From contig JARVKI010000093.1 of assembly GCA_036674765.1 (NCBI GenBank), positions 1 to 64,000 on the forward strand: 64,000 nucleotides of DNA, in the 5' to 3' direction. A program made the translations under genes and the position numbers. The stretch comes from Seiridium cupressi. Lineage: Eukaryota; Ascomycota; Sordariomycetes; Amphisphaeriales; Sporocadaceae. The notes below the pieces were generated by a model that did no database searches, was not told the origin of the DNA, and saw only the letters and a list, made by a program, of their open reading frames with translations. Shown here piece by piece: positions 22,866-34,631 of the stretch (within the stretch, counting starts at the first letter, position 1; each line of letters opens with the position of its first letter).

Positions 22866-23801
22866 TTTGAATCAAGGGCTGCTTGCTGCTGCTAGGCGGC
22901 AGCTGCCAAGTTCTTGCGGTGGTTGTGGTGGTGGACAAGGAGGGATGCGGACTGGCTGCACAGTGAGTGAGTGACGTGGGTGAGTCGGATCTCCTGTCCT
23001 ATTGGGCCTGGGCCTTTCCCAAAAGAGCGCCGCTGGAGGTGCTATGCCAATGCCTTGTGCAGTTATGCCGACACCTAGCGCCTAATGATGTCAAGGCGTG
23101 GCCGCAGGCTGCAAGACCCAGCTGAATACAGGTTGTCGATCACACAGTGATTGGAAACAGTGTTGCCTGGCTGGACGGGCTGGGCAGCCGGTGCGAATGG
23201 TAGAGCTGGGAAAATGAAGCTGAGGTCTGAGGGACATCCAGCAGCTCCTGAAGTGTTTCCGCAAGTGAGCTGGTATCCTGAGTTTATGCTACGGTTGTAC
23301 CTTAAAGCCGTCAAGGCCCCAGCGCTCCGTCATGCCAAGAAATCGCGCGTTGAGGGGCAGACTTCCGTCAATCAACACGGGCACCTACTGTAGTGCTAGT
23401 TAGTAATTCTGGAGACCATGGATTCGGGTGCGTCGGGCGCATTTAATACATCATAGTGCTGATGGCGTCCACCATAGGGGGTTCAATAAATAGGATAGAG
23501 AATTGAGGAGGCGATTGAATTGAATGGAGGGCACGTTCGTTAAGTTTAGAAGACTTCACGCCGTATTGTCTCATAAGAAGGCTACAAACGGCATCCAAGG
23601 GGAATCGGCGGCTTGGAAGGCAAGGCCGAGCGAGGTGCATACATGATGCAAGTTAGACAGCCCCTATTAAGCCACACGGCATGACATGCTCGTTGCAGGA
23701 ACAAAACAACATGATATGTGGTCATAGGGAAAGACCAGATCGGAAACGAAAACGCGGGCACTGCGGCCGGGCTGTGTGAGCCAGGCCTGCCCTCAAAGTA
23801 C

Positions 23802-23882
23802 AGAAAGTACAGGAAGCATAGGAAGCACAGGAAGCACAGGAAGCACAGGAAGCACAGGAAGCACAGGAAGCACAGGAAGCAC
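23802..23882 (+). repeat. 9-bp minisatellite AGGAAGCAC
   Basis: Seven exact tandem copies of AGGAAGCAC at 23820-23882 are preceded by two diverged copies (AGAAAGTAC, AGGAAGCAT) at 23802-23819. Because the unit is a multiple of three, it creates open frames on both strands. Confidence 0.95.
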
Positions 23883-24588
23883 AGCTGGCAGTCTGGAGGC
23901 TGATGATGTGAATCCTCCCACCATCGCCCATCCCAAGGATCGTCGGCAGGGAAGTCTGCGGCCCATCTATGTAATGTATCTGTACGCTCAATGCACGGCA
24001 CGTCGACCGGCACAGATTACCCAGTACCACTGCCTCGGTGCTTCGCGCCTTGCAAGCTCCCGCCTAGCATTTCGATCCCACACGTTGGACGCCCTCGTGG
24101 AAACTTTGAAAAAGACACGCTTGTACTAGCCGCCTGACGAAGCAGTGGCAGCAGTGGTGCGCATCTACCTACCAGCATTGAAGACCCAATGACAGCTGGC
24201 TGCTCGTGTTACTGCTTACGGTTGCACTAGAACCATGGAGGAGGGGTGCATTGCGGCTGATCGCGGGGAACAAGCAATCAAAAGCGCGATTTGATGAATC
24301 CCCATTGGTGCGATCTCCCGGGGTCTCTGTGGCGCTGTTATTTCTGGGTGGTTTGATAACACTCTCCTAAGCGATGCACGAGCGGGCTGAAACAACGTTG
24401 GCATCCTATCTAGAGTTTGGGACGCCAATACGGGCCTCATCCCTCTATTTGACCAAACCCACGAACCAACACTGACTACCAGGAAAATCAACATTGTCTC
24501 ATAGGACAATCAAAGAAAAAAATTCACTCAAATTCAAGAGGTAGACCATCGCTGATTAGCTGGTTAAATTGTGAAATGTTTATTGTTG

Positions 24589-24612
24589 TAGCGTTCTAGC
24601 GTTCTAGCGTTC
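24589..24612 (+). repeat. 8-bp tandem repeat TAGCGTTC x3
   Basis: Three exact copies of TAGCGTTC, followed by a diverged TAGCTTTC at 24613-24620. They lie about 190 bp downstream of the HAD phosphatase stop. Confidence 0.9.
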
Positions 24613-24798
24613 TAGCTTTCTTCAGTGCGCCTCTATCGTATCTTCATGATAATCCCTAAAAAGCAATGTGTAGTGGACGCCCCGTACGTTTATATTGTAT
24701 ACTTCCGAATACGCCATGCTGATGCCTGTATATCCAATCTCTGGAAACAAAATCAATAAACACCGATGTATGCAGTGTGAAAAGCAAGGTGCGGGTCT

Positions 24799-25912
24799 CT
24801 ATGCCTGAATGGCAGGAACGGTAGTCGCCGCAATCTCTGTGAGTTCGACTGCTGGGGTCTTGAGCTCCGTATAGGCCTCGGGCCAGAGGAACATCTTCTC
24901 CTCCTTGGTTGGAGACATGATGGCGAAGCGCGGAACGGCTTGCTTGCTGGACACACGTCTCCAGAGGTTGGCACGCGGGTTGAAGATGGCTGGCAGGCCC
25001 AAACCGGCGGTCTTCTCCTCGTCCTCCTTGCGGATCTCCTCAAGCTTGGCTTGGATATCGGCGAAGGTATCAAAGGGAATGTACTTGATGTTGTTCTCGA
25101 CACAGTACTCCTCAAGGCGGAGACCTCGGCGGGCAAACAGCACGTCGGCCTCGCGGGCGGCAGGCAAGTCGGAGACACCGTCACCGATGAAGACGATCAA
25201 GGGGATGGAGCCGTCCTCGCACTGCATCTCAGCTTCTTGGCGGGCCTCGTTGACGGACAGGGCCTTGTCGTGGCCGAGCTCAGTGTCGTGTCTCCAGATG
25301 GGCTTCCATTGCGAACCATCCTCCTTGATCTCGGCATCGTTGGCAATGATCTCGATGTGTGATGAGGCCTCCGCGCCTAGGAAAGTGTCGAGGACCTTGC
25401 GCAGAATTGGCTTCAGGCCAGCTGATATGACGTTGAAAGGAACGTTGTTGGCCAGGCACCACTTGTGGAAAGTCTGGAAGTCGCGGTCGATCTCGAGGTT
25501 CTTCTCCATGACCTCGAAGCCGTCGTCGAAGGGAACATTCAAGGAACCCCACATCTCTTCTGAAACATCTCTGAAGGATCGCTCGCCCGTCTTGATTTGT
25601 TCGTCGAGGATCTCGCGTCTGTTCGAGCCACAGCCATGGTTGTCGAATAGGATGTGGCCAGTGTCTTGCATGAAGATAGTACCATCGAAGTCTGAAAAAA
25701 TGTTAGTGCCTCGACTCATACTAATTATAGCCGACTATTTGAGGCTCGCTTGAGCCTCAATAGTTCAGGTGGGGTAGTGGTGTATATGTTTGCCATGGGT
25801 ATCGAGGAATATGGGGTTTCGTACCTGAGAAGCAGATGATCTTTCTCTTCTTGGAGCCTTCAGGGGCAATAGCCTTGATCTGAGGAACGGGGGGAGTAAG
25901 GGCGATAGGCAT
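24799..25912 (-). CDS. HAD-superfamily phosphatase (MtnX/phosphoserine-phosphatase-like)
   Basis: Two exons, 25912-25825 and 25691-24799, predict 326 residues. The 133-nt intron sits just before the catalytic motif; splicing gives CFSDFDGTIF, so the nucleophile DxDGT spans the junction. The other HAD motifs are VISAGL (motif II Ser), HDKALS (motif III Lys) and FIGDGVSDLPAA (motif IV). The order and the cap-like segment after DFDGT resemble the 2,3-diketo-5-methylthiopentyl-1-phosphate phosphatase / PHOSPHO-like group. There is no signal peptide, so it is probably cytosolic. The substrate is not deducible. An ATG at 25719 (MSRGTN) lies in the intron and is rejected as the start. Confidence 0.9.
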
Positions 25913-28845
25913 TTTGAAGTTGTGTTGGATATGTGGATGAGAAATCTCTAGTATATGAGTATCAAGTGGATATGTCTATGTAGTAGACAAAGGCCACAAA
26001 TAATAGATTATATGTGCTTGAATTGGTGTTGCTGTGATGTATGAAGGTGAGACATCGACGTTCAGATGGCGAACAACACAGACTTATATAGAGTATGTCC
26101 ACGATGGTTGCATGCTAGACCAGAACTTCTTGGCAAGTAAAGCAGGGGGGTGGAGTGAGGTTTTCTGCCACCATGACGCCTCGTCCGTAGTTCCCGGCAG
26201 ATAGTCCACGATGTTCTCGTCAAGTCGAGAAACTCACGGGTAGTGGAGATGTAATCCTGCTACCTGCCTGCATATGCAAACGAGCCAGGGTCCGCCGAAA
26301 CTCGACGACAGCCATACAGATGCACGGGCATGGGTTCGGAAGAAGGCCTAAGTGCTCTCAGTCCGTCTAGAATGACCCCATCCCACATGATGATACTCTG
26401 TTCTGCAAAGATAGAGCTCCACTCGGAGGATCCTAGGCTATCCGTATTACAGTATCAGAAACTTAGCACTACATACTAGCGTGTCCGTGTACTGTGAGAA
26501 GGGAAAGGATTGGATGGCTGCTCGCAGATATCCGTACACCGGCCTGCGACGTTCGTCGGCTCGGCTACTGCGAAGCAAGGGCTTGCGGCTCTCACGTCGG
26601 AGGCGTGCCACCGCTTGCTGGGAATCGCCCCCCTGATGGGGCCCAACCAGTCTCTTTGCGTTCCAGACCATCCTCAGCGTCTGCTCCGGCGCCTGGATGC
26701 CTATAGACCTGAAGATCAGAGCACCCAAACGTGCAGGATCTTCACTCGCCGTGCGGCTCCCCAGAGGGCAATTTCCGTTAACGGAAAGTCGCTGTGCTCT
26801 GATACGATGAAAGTGTGCCTAGGCGAGGCCTGAAGCAGCGCGTCTGGCGCGAATTAAGTTTACCTAAGCCCCTCGCCTGCGTCTTTCCGTGCATGGCGGA
26901 CGAGATAAGGACGGCAGAACTTAATTCTGCAGCCGTTGACGGTGTCCTTGTCATCAAACACCATGATCGAGTCACGATGCTGCGGGTCTGGCATGTGCTT
27001 GAGTTGGTTCGCCAGGAGCAGCGTCCGCTCGAGAATCGCAAAAGGGCCGAGTGCCCCGGATTCTGTGACATGATGTCATCGGGCCGCTTGTGAAATCTCT
27101 GTCCAGATGCAGTGATCCGTCCATTCATACGGGAGCCGGTTTATCTGGACGGGGGCTGCTGTGATCGCGCCATGGGCCGCGACTGGTTGCAATGCAGGGC
27201 AGATATCTGAGGAAGGCCCATAGCCGCGACCATTCCCGACTGAGCCTGGGGTTATGCAGTGGATGGATCTTCCCCCATGGGCTTTATTGGGAGCGGTGAG
27301 GGGCCGGCTCGCAGCAAAGTGGCCCATTGCAAGAATGAGGGGCAATCGAGGACATGGAGGGGCATCGTGAAAATTGTCCTGTGGTTTACCTCTGGCCTGG
27401 TATCCAAGACTTTTTTCCCTCTGAATACACGCTCCACAAATGGCAGCGATCGAGATCGTATATTTCGGGCAAGAAATATACATGTATCTATTCAGCATAC
27501 CTACTTCTTCCCGGTCAACAAACAGTACCTGGTCAAGTGGGAGCGCAGCTCCATGAATAAGCGCTATCCTCAATATCGCTTCTCGCTCAACATTGTGTCG
27601 GGTATTTTGTGTGTACAGCCGCCCCACCGAGCCTATCTGGAATGGGATTTTGCAGAATAGCGCCCGGAATTTGCATGTCTTCACCTGCAGCTATTTCGTC
27701 ATTGCGCATCAACTGCATTGCGGGCTTTTCCCTCGAAACACTTCGGCATGCAGTTCACGATGCTAAGCCCCAGGTTCCCTTCGAGGTGCAATGACGTTGG
27801 CCTGCTGACAGGGAGAACAACAACGCCAAGAACCCTAACGAAGTCCCTGCAGCAACGGTGCGGTGTGTGTATTGCTGACCTTACTTCTTCGCCTTGACGA
27901 CACCTTGTGGCGCCTGACCGTGTTTGAGCATGTCGGCTAGTCATACGGCTGCCTCTTACTGCAGAGCATCAGCCTAGACCGCTCATGTTTCATCACCCCC
28001 CGTGCAGCCACATACGCAAGTCCATATTACACACCGAGAAAACATCGTCACCTCATAAGATCTGCGTAGGGTAATATGTAATTACGTGGAATGATGTCGA
28101 TATCGTTCCACGGTTTGGCCAAGGGATGACTTCGAGCTCCCCAGCAATCAATGGCTGTAGATCATGATCAGTGTCATACATCCCATGATATCAGCAACAT
28201 ATACAGTTGGAAGTTCATTGCAGTTGCAATCTTTCATGACTGGATAGCCGTGGTTATCTACTCTCCTGGGTGAGTACTTCCTGTCGTACAGCTAATTGGC
28301 TCTGCGTCGTCTACGTGATGCCACGATATATCGTAGTCCGGCCTGGATTATCATGGAAATAGCGACTCAATGTGAGAGGCCTTAGTATCACCCTCTAGCA
28401 TGCACCGGCCAGTTCCGGGGGTTAACTGATGCCGGTTTGTATCAGCCCGGTGTGGCAGTCCAAGATTCAGGGTACCACGGCGTATATGTACAGGCACAAC
28501 AATAAAGACCGAGACAAGATCTTAATATAGAGTGTTATGGTGATCCATCCACCTCATTGCAAAGGTTATTTGTGAGTACTTGTGATATCAAGGATGGTTT
28601 ACTATCGAAGACACCATGGAAGCTTGCATACTGACATCAGCCAAACATCGAAGAATACGAGGTCGCGGATATGTGCATTTTTCTAGGCTTCGTATTTTGC
28701 CACGTCCTGTTTCGTCCGGGCGCGCCATGGTTAAACTTTTGGTATAGTTGCTGTTCCTAGCCGAACGCATATCTATCTCTATGCGAGAAAAACACCTACG
28801 CCGTCATCGCAGTCATGCCATGGTTTTTGGTCCGTGCCGTCAGCT
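25913..28845. other. Long gene-poor stretch
   Basis: 2.9 kb between the HAD phosphatase start and the epsilon-COP stop. The largest frame (202 codons, minus, 27684-27076) has no recognisable domain and no splice-consistent neighbours. Frames on both strands at 26447-27128 overlap each other. I accept no gene. The first 200-300 bases should be the HAD phosphatase promoter. Confidence 0.45.
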
Positions 28846-29883
28846 TTATGCCGCGGCGACCTTCGGCTTAAACTTTGCCGCCGCTTTCTCGAACTCTCCC
28901 TTCTTCTCTTGCCAGTCGAGCAACAAGGGATGTGATGGTGCAACTTTTCCGAGGGCCCTATAAAACTCGTTAGCTTCGAACAACCAGAGCAGCTAAAACA
29001 GCTAATGCTGGCCCATATGCGTATAGCTTCTGGGGCAACTGATAACTTACGACAAGGCGTCTTGACGATCTTGCCCGGTGATGGTCTTCAATACCACCAA
29101 GTTTGCCAGTGCGTCGCTGTTCTTCGGGTCTTTTGCCAGGGCCTGCTCCAATGCAGATTGCGCCTCCTCGTACCGCTGTAGGTGGATTTCAGCAACTGCT
29201 TGGGAGATAAGAGATGTCGTTGATGACGAAGCCGGTGTCTGTGCCAATTCCTCGAAGACGTAAAATGATTGCTGGTACTTATCACCGCCCTATGCCTTTG
29301 ATTAGAATTCCTAGTAGTTTGCTGCAGAGGGGAATGAAATACGAACCTCCCGGAGTCCGACCCACGACTCGGCCAAGTTGACGAGCAGACTGTCCTGGGC
29401 CCAGCTTCGGGCTGCCTTGACCTCCTTCTGAGCCAGATCTAGCCGGTTCTGCTGGAGGTGTATTTGCACAATCAGGGCCACGGCCTCGAGGTTCCCCGAG
29501 TGCTGCGAAAGTAGCGCCAGCGCCTCCTCGCTCTTGCCGGCGGTTTGCAGCACCGCGCCTCCCACAACCTGGACTATGGCATTGTCCCCATGGGTGCTGG
29601 TGAGACTCTCGATCGTCTTGACCGCCGCGTCTGTCGAGCCCAGCTGCTGCTGTGCGAGTGCGCCGATGGCCTGGAGCTCGGGTTCCGATGCGCCCTTGAC
29701 TTCTGCGATCACGTCCTCGGCCTGCCCCTGGGCAATCTGTGCGCGTAGGACCAGTACTTTGGCTGGCAGCTCGTTCTCGGGGCTGAAAGCGGAGGTATCG
29801 AAATCGACGACCTCTTGGTATTGGGCCTGGTGGAAGTGGTTGTGGATGTTCACGAGCTCGCCCTCGGCGCTATAGGGGTCCAT
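28846..29883 (-). CDS. Coatomer subunit epsilon
   Basis: Epsilon-COP stabilises the alpha-COP subunit of the COPI coat for Golgi-to-ER vesicles. Three exons, 29883-29347, 29289-29051 and 28957-28846, give 295 residues, the normal family length. It starts MDPYSAEGELVNIHNHFHQA, followed by TPR-like helical repeats (VLRAQIAQGQAEDVI; EEALALLSQHSGNLEAVAL), the conserved WVGLREGGDKYQQSFYVFEE across the first junction, and the end HPLLLDWQEKKGEFEKAAAK. The second intron has a GTAAGT donor; the first uses GTTCGT, a weaker donor. The open frame extends upstream of 29883, but the MDPYS start matches the family. Confidence 0.95.
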
Positions 29884-30421
29884 TTTTGCGATGTCGAGGT
29901 CGAATGGGTCTATGTGTTGGAGGGAGTGTCTTATTCCAAAGCTACAGAACCGCTTCGTGGCTCGTGGTTGTTGTCCAAAGCGGAACAAGCCGCCAGGTGG
30001 CAATAAGGAGACGCTAAGCCTGTCCTTTATTGGATGCAGCATCCTGCCACAAAGGAAACCTGTGCACAGTCCAACTCTTCAAACTGGTAACTTGAGTTCC
30101 ATTTTCATATTGTATGTGATACGGTCCTTTTGATGCATGAAAGCTATTCTTGCTTTTAATTGCCAGAATGAACATTATGCGTGGAACAAGATATTTTTAT
30201 GTTTCGGGATGATGACACTTTTCTCTACAAGAGAACCCTTGTGAGATTTTTTGGAGCGAGTTTCCCTTATAACGATTGAGGAATACTATCTTTGCAATTG
30301 TTCTGGTATGTCGTGTGGAATAGGTAAAAACGGGGAGCATAAACAAATGGGGAGTTCCCTTCTTCACATGGTATCACTGAGAACTTCTATCGATTCGACT
30401 GGATGTATTCAGGGCACTATT
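29884..30421. other. Intergenic: epsilon-COP promoter
   Basis: 538 bp with AT-rich sequence around 30080-30260. No gene is seen. Confidence 0.5.
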
Positions 30422-31469
30422 CTAAATAGTTGCAGCGCGGGCAACCAAGGTGGCATCATCGTCGTGAAGCATTTCTGGCATGCTTACAGCCATGCGGGCA
30501 CCCTCCTCACCCAAGTCCTCCGAGAATTCGGGCTCGCCGGAAGAAGCAGCAAACCACGCATCCAGCGACTCCATGTCTGCATCTACAAAGTCAGGGACGG
30601 ACATCACCCAGTTTCCGACACGATGCAGGACCACTAGACATATAAAGTCAGCAAGTGCTTTATAGTTAATATGAAGTCCAGACCCGACGAAGAAATTCGT
30701 CGAAGAATATGCAGGTGGAATATGCAGAAATGTGGAATTACTTACTTGCGAGAGTTGGATCAGGAGGAAGTCTGTCAAGCACCGAAGTGCTGACATGGTT
30801 GGCTTGAGGAACGCTCAGAGGGCCTTGCAGTACGTGGCGTATGTATGATGCGTTCATGTGGCCTCCCTCAGTTGCTCCGCGGCGGTGTGCATGGTCACCA
30901 CCTCGCTCATTGCCAGCACCGGGAGCGTGCTCGTCGCTGCCGCTCTCATCACTGTAGACTGCAAAGTCATCACTGCTGTGGACCGGATGTGCTGCCTGAT
31001 GAGTGGTGGGATGAGCAGCGCCATGTCCGTGATTGTTGTCATTGTTCGAGGTGGCGGCGGTGGGAGCTCCATTGGTCTCATCATGCTCATTGTTGGCAGG
31101 ACCACCCTTTTCGTCGTTCGAGGTAGCTCGGGCCGGAGTTGCACTGGCCTCACCAGACTTGTTGGCAGGAGACTCCTTATCGGCGTTCGAGGTAGTTTGG
31201 GCCAGAGTTGCAATGGTTTCGCCCGAGGGATTGGTAGCAGAAATTCCCATAGCGTCGGTCGAGGCAGCCACTGGCGAACCGGGGTTGTCGTGCTCGCCCT
31301 GCATGGCGTCCTGTGTCTGCTGTTGCTGACTGGGTTGCTGTTGCTGGTGGCTTTGCTGGAGGGGTTGCTCTTGAGTAATGAAGTAAGGGCGGTATCTCTC
31401 AAGGTAGAAGGGATCGCGATCAGAGGTACCCTCCGAGTTGGAGTTCTCGTTGGAGTAGTTTGATGACAT
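30422..31469 (-). CDS. Low-complexity hypothetical protein, Gln/Asn/His rich
   Basis: Two exons, 31469-30746 and 30633-30422, with a GTAAGT...TCTAG intron of 112 nt, predict 311 residues. After MSSNYSNENSNSEGTSDRD the protein is rich in Q (QQSHQQQQPSQQQQ), then has repeated Ala/Ser/Thr/Asn segments with the recurring pattern ATxxxATSNxxKxxPAN, a His-rich stretch and an acidic DDFAVYSDESGSDEHAP. After the intron the C-terminus is ordered (VLHRVGNWVMSVPDFVDADM) and acidic. The composition suggests a disordered regulatory or nuclear protein. I do not recognise a family. The intron and start are supported by frame continuity only. Confidence 0.6.
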
Positions 31470-32913
31470 GGTTGCTCGTGGTTGCGAGAGGAAACCGAGT
31501 CGTGTGTTGCATGAAGAGTATCTTTGCCTGGACAAGAGCGGTTGGAAAAGAATTGAGGGAGCGTGAGGTAGACAATCCGATACAATCAATGATGTCGCTC
31601 TCAAACAACACGATGCCATTGTGCACAGCGCTGTCCAGAGCAACCACAGCGACAGCATGGGTCACGATGCCTCATGACTCGGGAGGTGGCCGAAGCTTCT
31701 TCAGCAGAGATACAAGCTTGGCCAAACAGACAGGCAGGGAGAATAGAGAGAATAGACCGACAACTCTAAACCAGGAGCAATGCCGCAATCAAAGATAGCC
31801 AATCTTTGGGGGAGCTGAGGCTTGTAATGTTGAGCTGTTATTCAACTAATGTGATGCGATGACCATTCCTCAACTTTGGTTTTGAACACAACGGCGACAA
31901 TCGAACAGGCAGTTTCGATTCACTTGGCTTCATGCTTTGCTCACATGTCTGCACAATCTTAAACAATCGACTCACTGAGAAGTATTCAATGACGTTGGTC
32001 TAAGCAATTGTCAGCTGAAGTTCTAGGTCTTTCGTCGATTGTAGTCACATGCTTCATTTGATCACATTGATTGTCACTTGCAGCAAATGAGGTCACTTGA
32101 ACAATCCTTCTTGAAAGAACTGAGGGTTTGTGGTATCTTACCTGAGCATTACAAGCGTGTAAATTCGACCAAGCTCATAGGAAGTAGGCCATCACTGATA
32201 AGATTCAAAGACTTATAAGGTCTGTTCGATAATCAGTATCGGCTATTCACCTATGTTGGAGAGGACAGTTATCCACCTGAGTTGTAAGTCATTTGATTGG
32301 TAGTATGAAGACGCCGATTCCTACGAGTTGGATCGTCGACGATTTGGAGCTATCGCTGTCAGAATATAAGCCGTGGCCAGAACATATTCGAGACTCGAGT
32401 CTTTTATAGAGAGAGATTTGTCGCCACGAGGTAGCGAGTTCATACAGGATGGTATCATAGCCATGTCGACATCTGGAATACTAAGCCCACAAGGCAGGAG
32501 ATGGCATTGCATGTGTCGACAATATATATAGTCTGCCATGTCACACGCCCTGAGGAGCTCGCCTCGGCTGTTCTCACAGTCAGCCACCACAACGACTTTC
32601 AGGGAGTCAATGAATCAATACACTTACCATAACGACGTTTTCGATGACCTAAATGACGGTGGCTTGGTACCGAATATTTCTCCCTCGCTGATTCACTCAA
32701 ACGTTGAGTGAGAGAAAGCTGCTAAAAGGTATCCATATCAGCGAGGAGTCGTTCAGGGGAACCATGATGAAGGATCAGACAGGTACTCACGCTCAATGTC
32801 CAGTCTTTCCAAATAGTCGCTCTTCCTCGAACCAGAACTGAGGAATCCCACCTGGACGTATTGTACCATCAAACTTGAAACAGTCCTCAAAATGCTCGAG
32901 CATTTGCGCGAAA
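31470..32913. other. Intergenic, no supported gene
   Basis: 1.4 kb between divergent genes. Only short frames (up to 112 codons) occur and none has features. AT-rich stretches with TCACTTG-like words recur at 31920-32110, with no clear structure. Confidence 0.45.
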
Positions 32914-34631
32914 ATGTCAGAACATATGACTGCCAATGAAGAAATCAGGCGAGTACCACCGAGCTGGAAGGTTAGGAAAACGATCAGGAGCGGTCGAGTA
33001 CATTATACACATCCTCAACTTGCACCCGCCCGTACTTATGCGCATCCCACACTTGAGGATCTGCCAGAAGGGTGGCAGATGCACAAAACTGCGACGGGGT
33101 ACTTCTAACATAGCACCGCAACAGGGAAATCGACAACCCGTAGACCTGAAGTGCACGGCGAATCTCGGTCGAACAGGTCAAGTCCGCTCCAACAAAGTCT
33201 GTCAGATTCGGTAATGTCTGCTCCAGTAGCTGTGGATGCATTTATATCGCCTCTGATTCCATATGTGAGAGTAGCTGCCCCGGCACCCCTGAAACCGTTA
33301 GTGGTGCCAACTTGTCCCTTACCTCCTACCAGGGTCCCGCCTGGTTTTGTACAAGTCAGGCCAGGAATGACACTCGAGCGAAACGCCATCACGGATATAC
33401 CTCTGGTTCACAAGTACAGTGTGGTGAAAATCATGGATGTAGGCGATGGCACGAAGGGTAGCATGATGCTGGGGTTTTTGTCGTCCGGAAGAAGTCCACG
33501 AAAGAGCTCTTCATCCAAAAGAACTTCAAAGCCAATGATGACTTCTTGATCCGGCTGATCCGCAAGGAGATCAAAATTTCGAGGATGCTGAAATGCAACT
33601 CGCTGGTGAGCAGGAAGCCCATTTGAACCGAGCGTAGGAAATTCTAAGCATTCATGACTGAGTATCTGTGCGGCAGGTGCAATATGTCGATGGCTTTTTG
33701 CAAGAGAGCCCCTTCCGAGCAGCGGTCTATAGTAGGGTCCCGATATGGCAAATTCTGGCCTTCGGTTTTGCGGTCGGCACTCAAAGACACCCATCGCTGG
33801 CCTGATTTGTTCTTAGTGAAATTTTGCGACTGTGGCGACCTCGGAGAACTTCTCACCGTTTTCAAGACAAGAAAGAAATCCCATCTCAACTCGCCCACGG
33901 ATCACATCCCGGGATTGTTCATCTGGCACGCCTTCCTTGCACTGATAGACGGACTCAACTTCCTCGCGACTGGGTCCTCCTACCTGGCCCTCGATCTCTG
34001 CCAAAATGATGCCGCAACCTGGAAGCCGGTTGTGCACCGCGATATCAAGCCCGACAACATCATGCTGAAGTCTCGCTCAACTCCAGGCTCGACTAAGCCA
34101 CTATACGTCGTCCTAAGTGACTTCGGCATGGCTGAGTATGAAGACGAGAGTATAAACTCTGGCCCGCCGTGGCCGGTGTTCGGAACTCCTGAGCACCACG
34201 CACCGGAGCTCTGCTTCGACCCATATCCCGGAACACAGCACGAGCTCAACGAACTCGCAGGCCCTCACACACTGAAGTCGGATATCTGGGCAATAGCAGC
34301 CATCATACACGCACTATGTGAGCGGGATGCTCTCGCGCACATGGACCGGAGTTGCTGGATGCCGCCCTTTCCTGAACTGCTATGGCGTGGACGGGCAGCT
34401 CGGAAGCAGGTTTTGCAAATCCAGAACCGCGCCTTCTACTCAGATCGGCTTGAGTTCTGCATCAAGTCGGCAGGCCATGCGGATCCGGCAAAGAGACCGG
34501 ATGCGCAGGCATTGATACCAAGACTGAAAACTCACATGGATCAGTGGCGGGCAGACCCGAACTGGAGTGCACAGAGTAGCATCGGATGCAAGTTGCCAGA
34601 CTGGGCGGTGTCGAAAAGTGATTTGGTATGA
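32914..34631 (+). pseudogene. WW-domain protein kinase, probably disrupted
   Basis: Reading from ATG 32914, two WW-like repeats appear: PPSWKVRKTIRSGRVHYTHP, then LPEGWQMHKTATGYF. The second is interrupted by TAA at 33106-33108, exactly where a Tyr is expected, and the frame then continues with HSTATGKSTTRRPE. Further on, a kinase N-lobe begins (YSVVKIMDVGDGTKGSM) but shifts to another frame near 33470-33485, where KKSTKELFIQKNF follows. A possible 57-nt intron at 33606-33662 joins to the intact C-lobe (33663-34631) with HRDIKPDNIMLK, SDFGMAEYED, a HHAPELC activation-segment end and SDIWAIAAIIHALCE. One stop plus one frameshift suggests a pseudogene. Alternatives are sequencing error, or a shorter functional gene starting at 33654. 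Confidence 0.6.

Larger units (their letters stand above)
22866..24798. other. Gene-poor stretch upstream of PSD2
   Basis: 1.9 kb containing the PSD2 promoter and two simple repeats (23802-23882 and 24589-24612). Open frames across the 9-bp repeat encode (RKH)n or (CAS)n and are artefacts of the repeat. The right end should hold the HAD phosphatase 3' UTR. No gene is accepted. Confidence 0.5.

Noticed and set aside
23443..23640. Possible small gene downstream of the PSD2 promoter
   Set aside because: A 65-codon frame without features in gene-poor DNA next to the minisatellite.
23582..24030. Frames encoding CASCAS and RKHRKH runs
   Set aside because: They are produced by the 9-bp tandem repeat, whose unit is a multiple of three, and are open on both strands for that reason.
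25693..25719. ATG at 25719 as start of the HAD phosphatase
   Set aside because: Splicing from an upstream exon (25912-25825) rebuilds CFSDFDGT; the segment from 25719 to the CAG acceptor is intron.
27076..27684. 202-codon minus-strand frame in the gene-poor stretch
   Set aside because: It has no family motif, biased low-information sequence, opposing frames on the other strand and no splice-consistent partner.
33101..33115. GTACTTCTAACATAG at the WW2 stop codon as a micro-intron
   Set aside because: It has donor-, branch- and acceptor-like parts and keeps the frame, but 15 nt is far below the size of spliceosomal introns in fungi.
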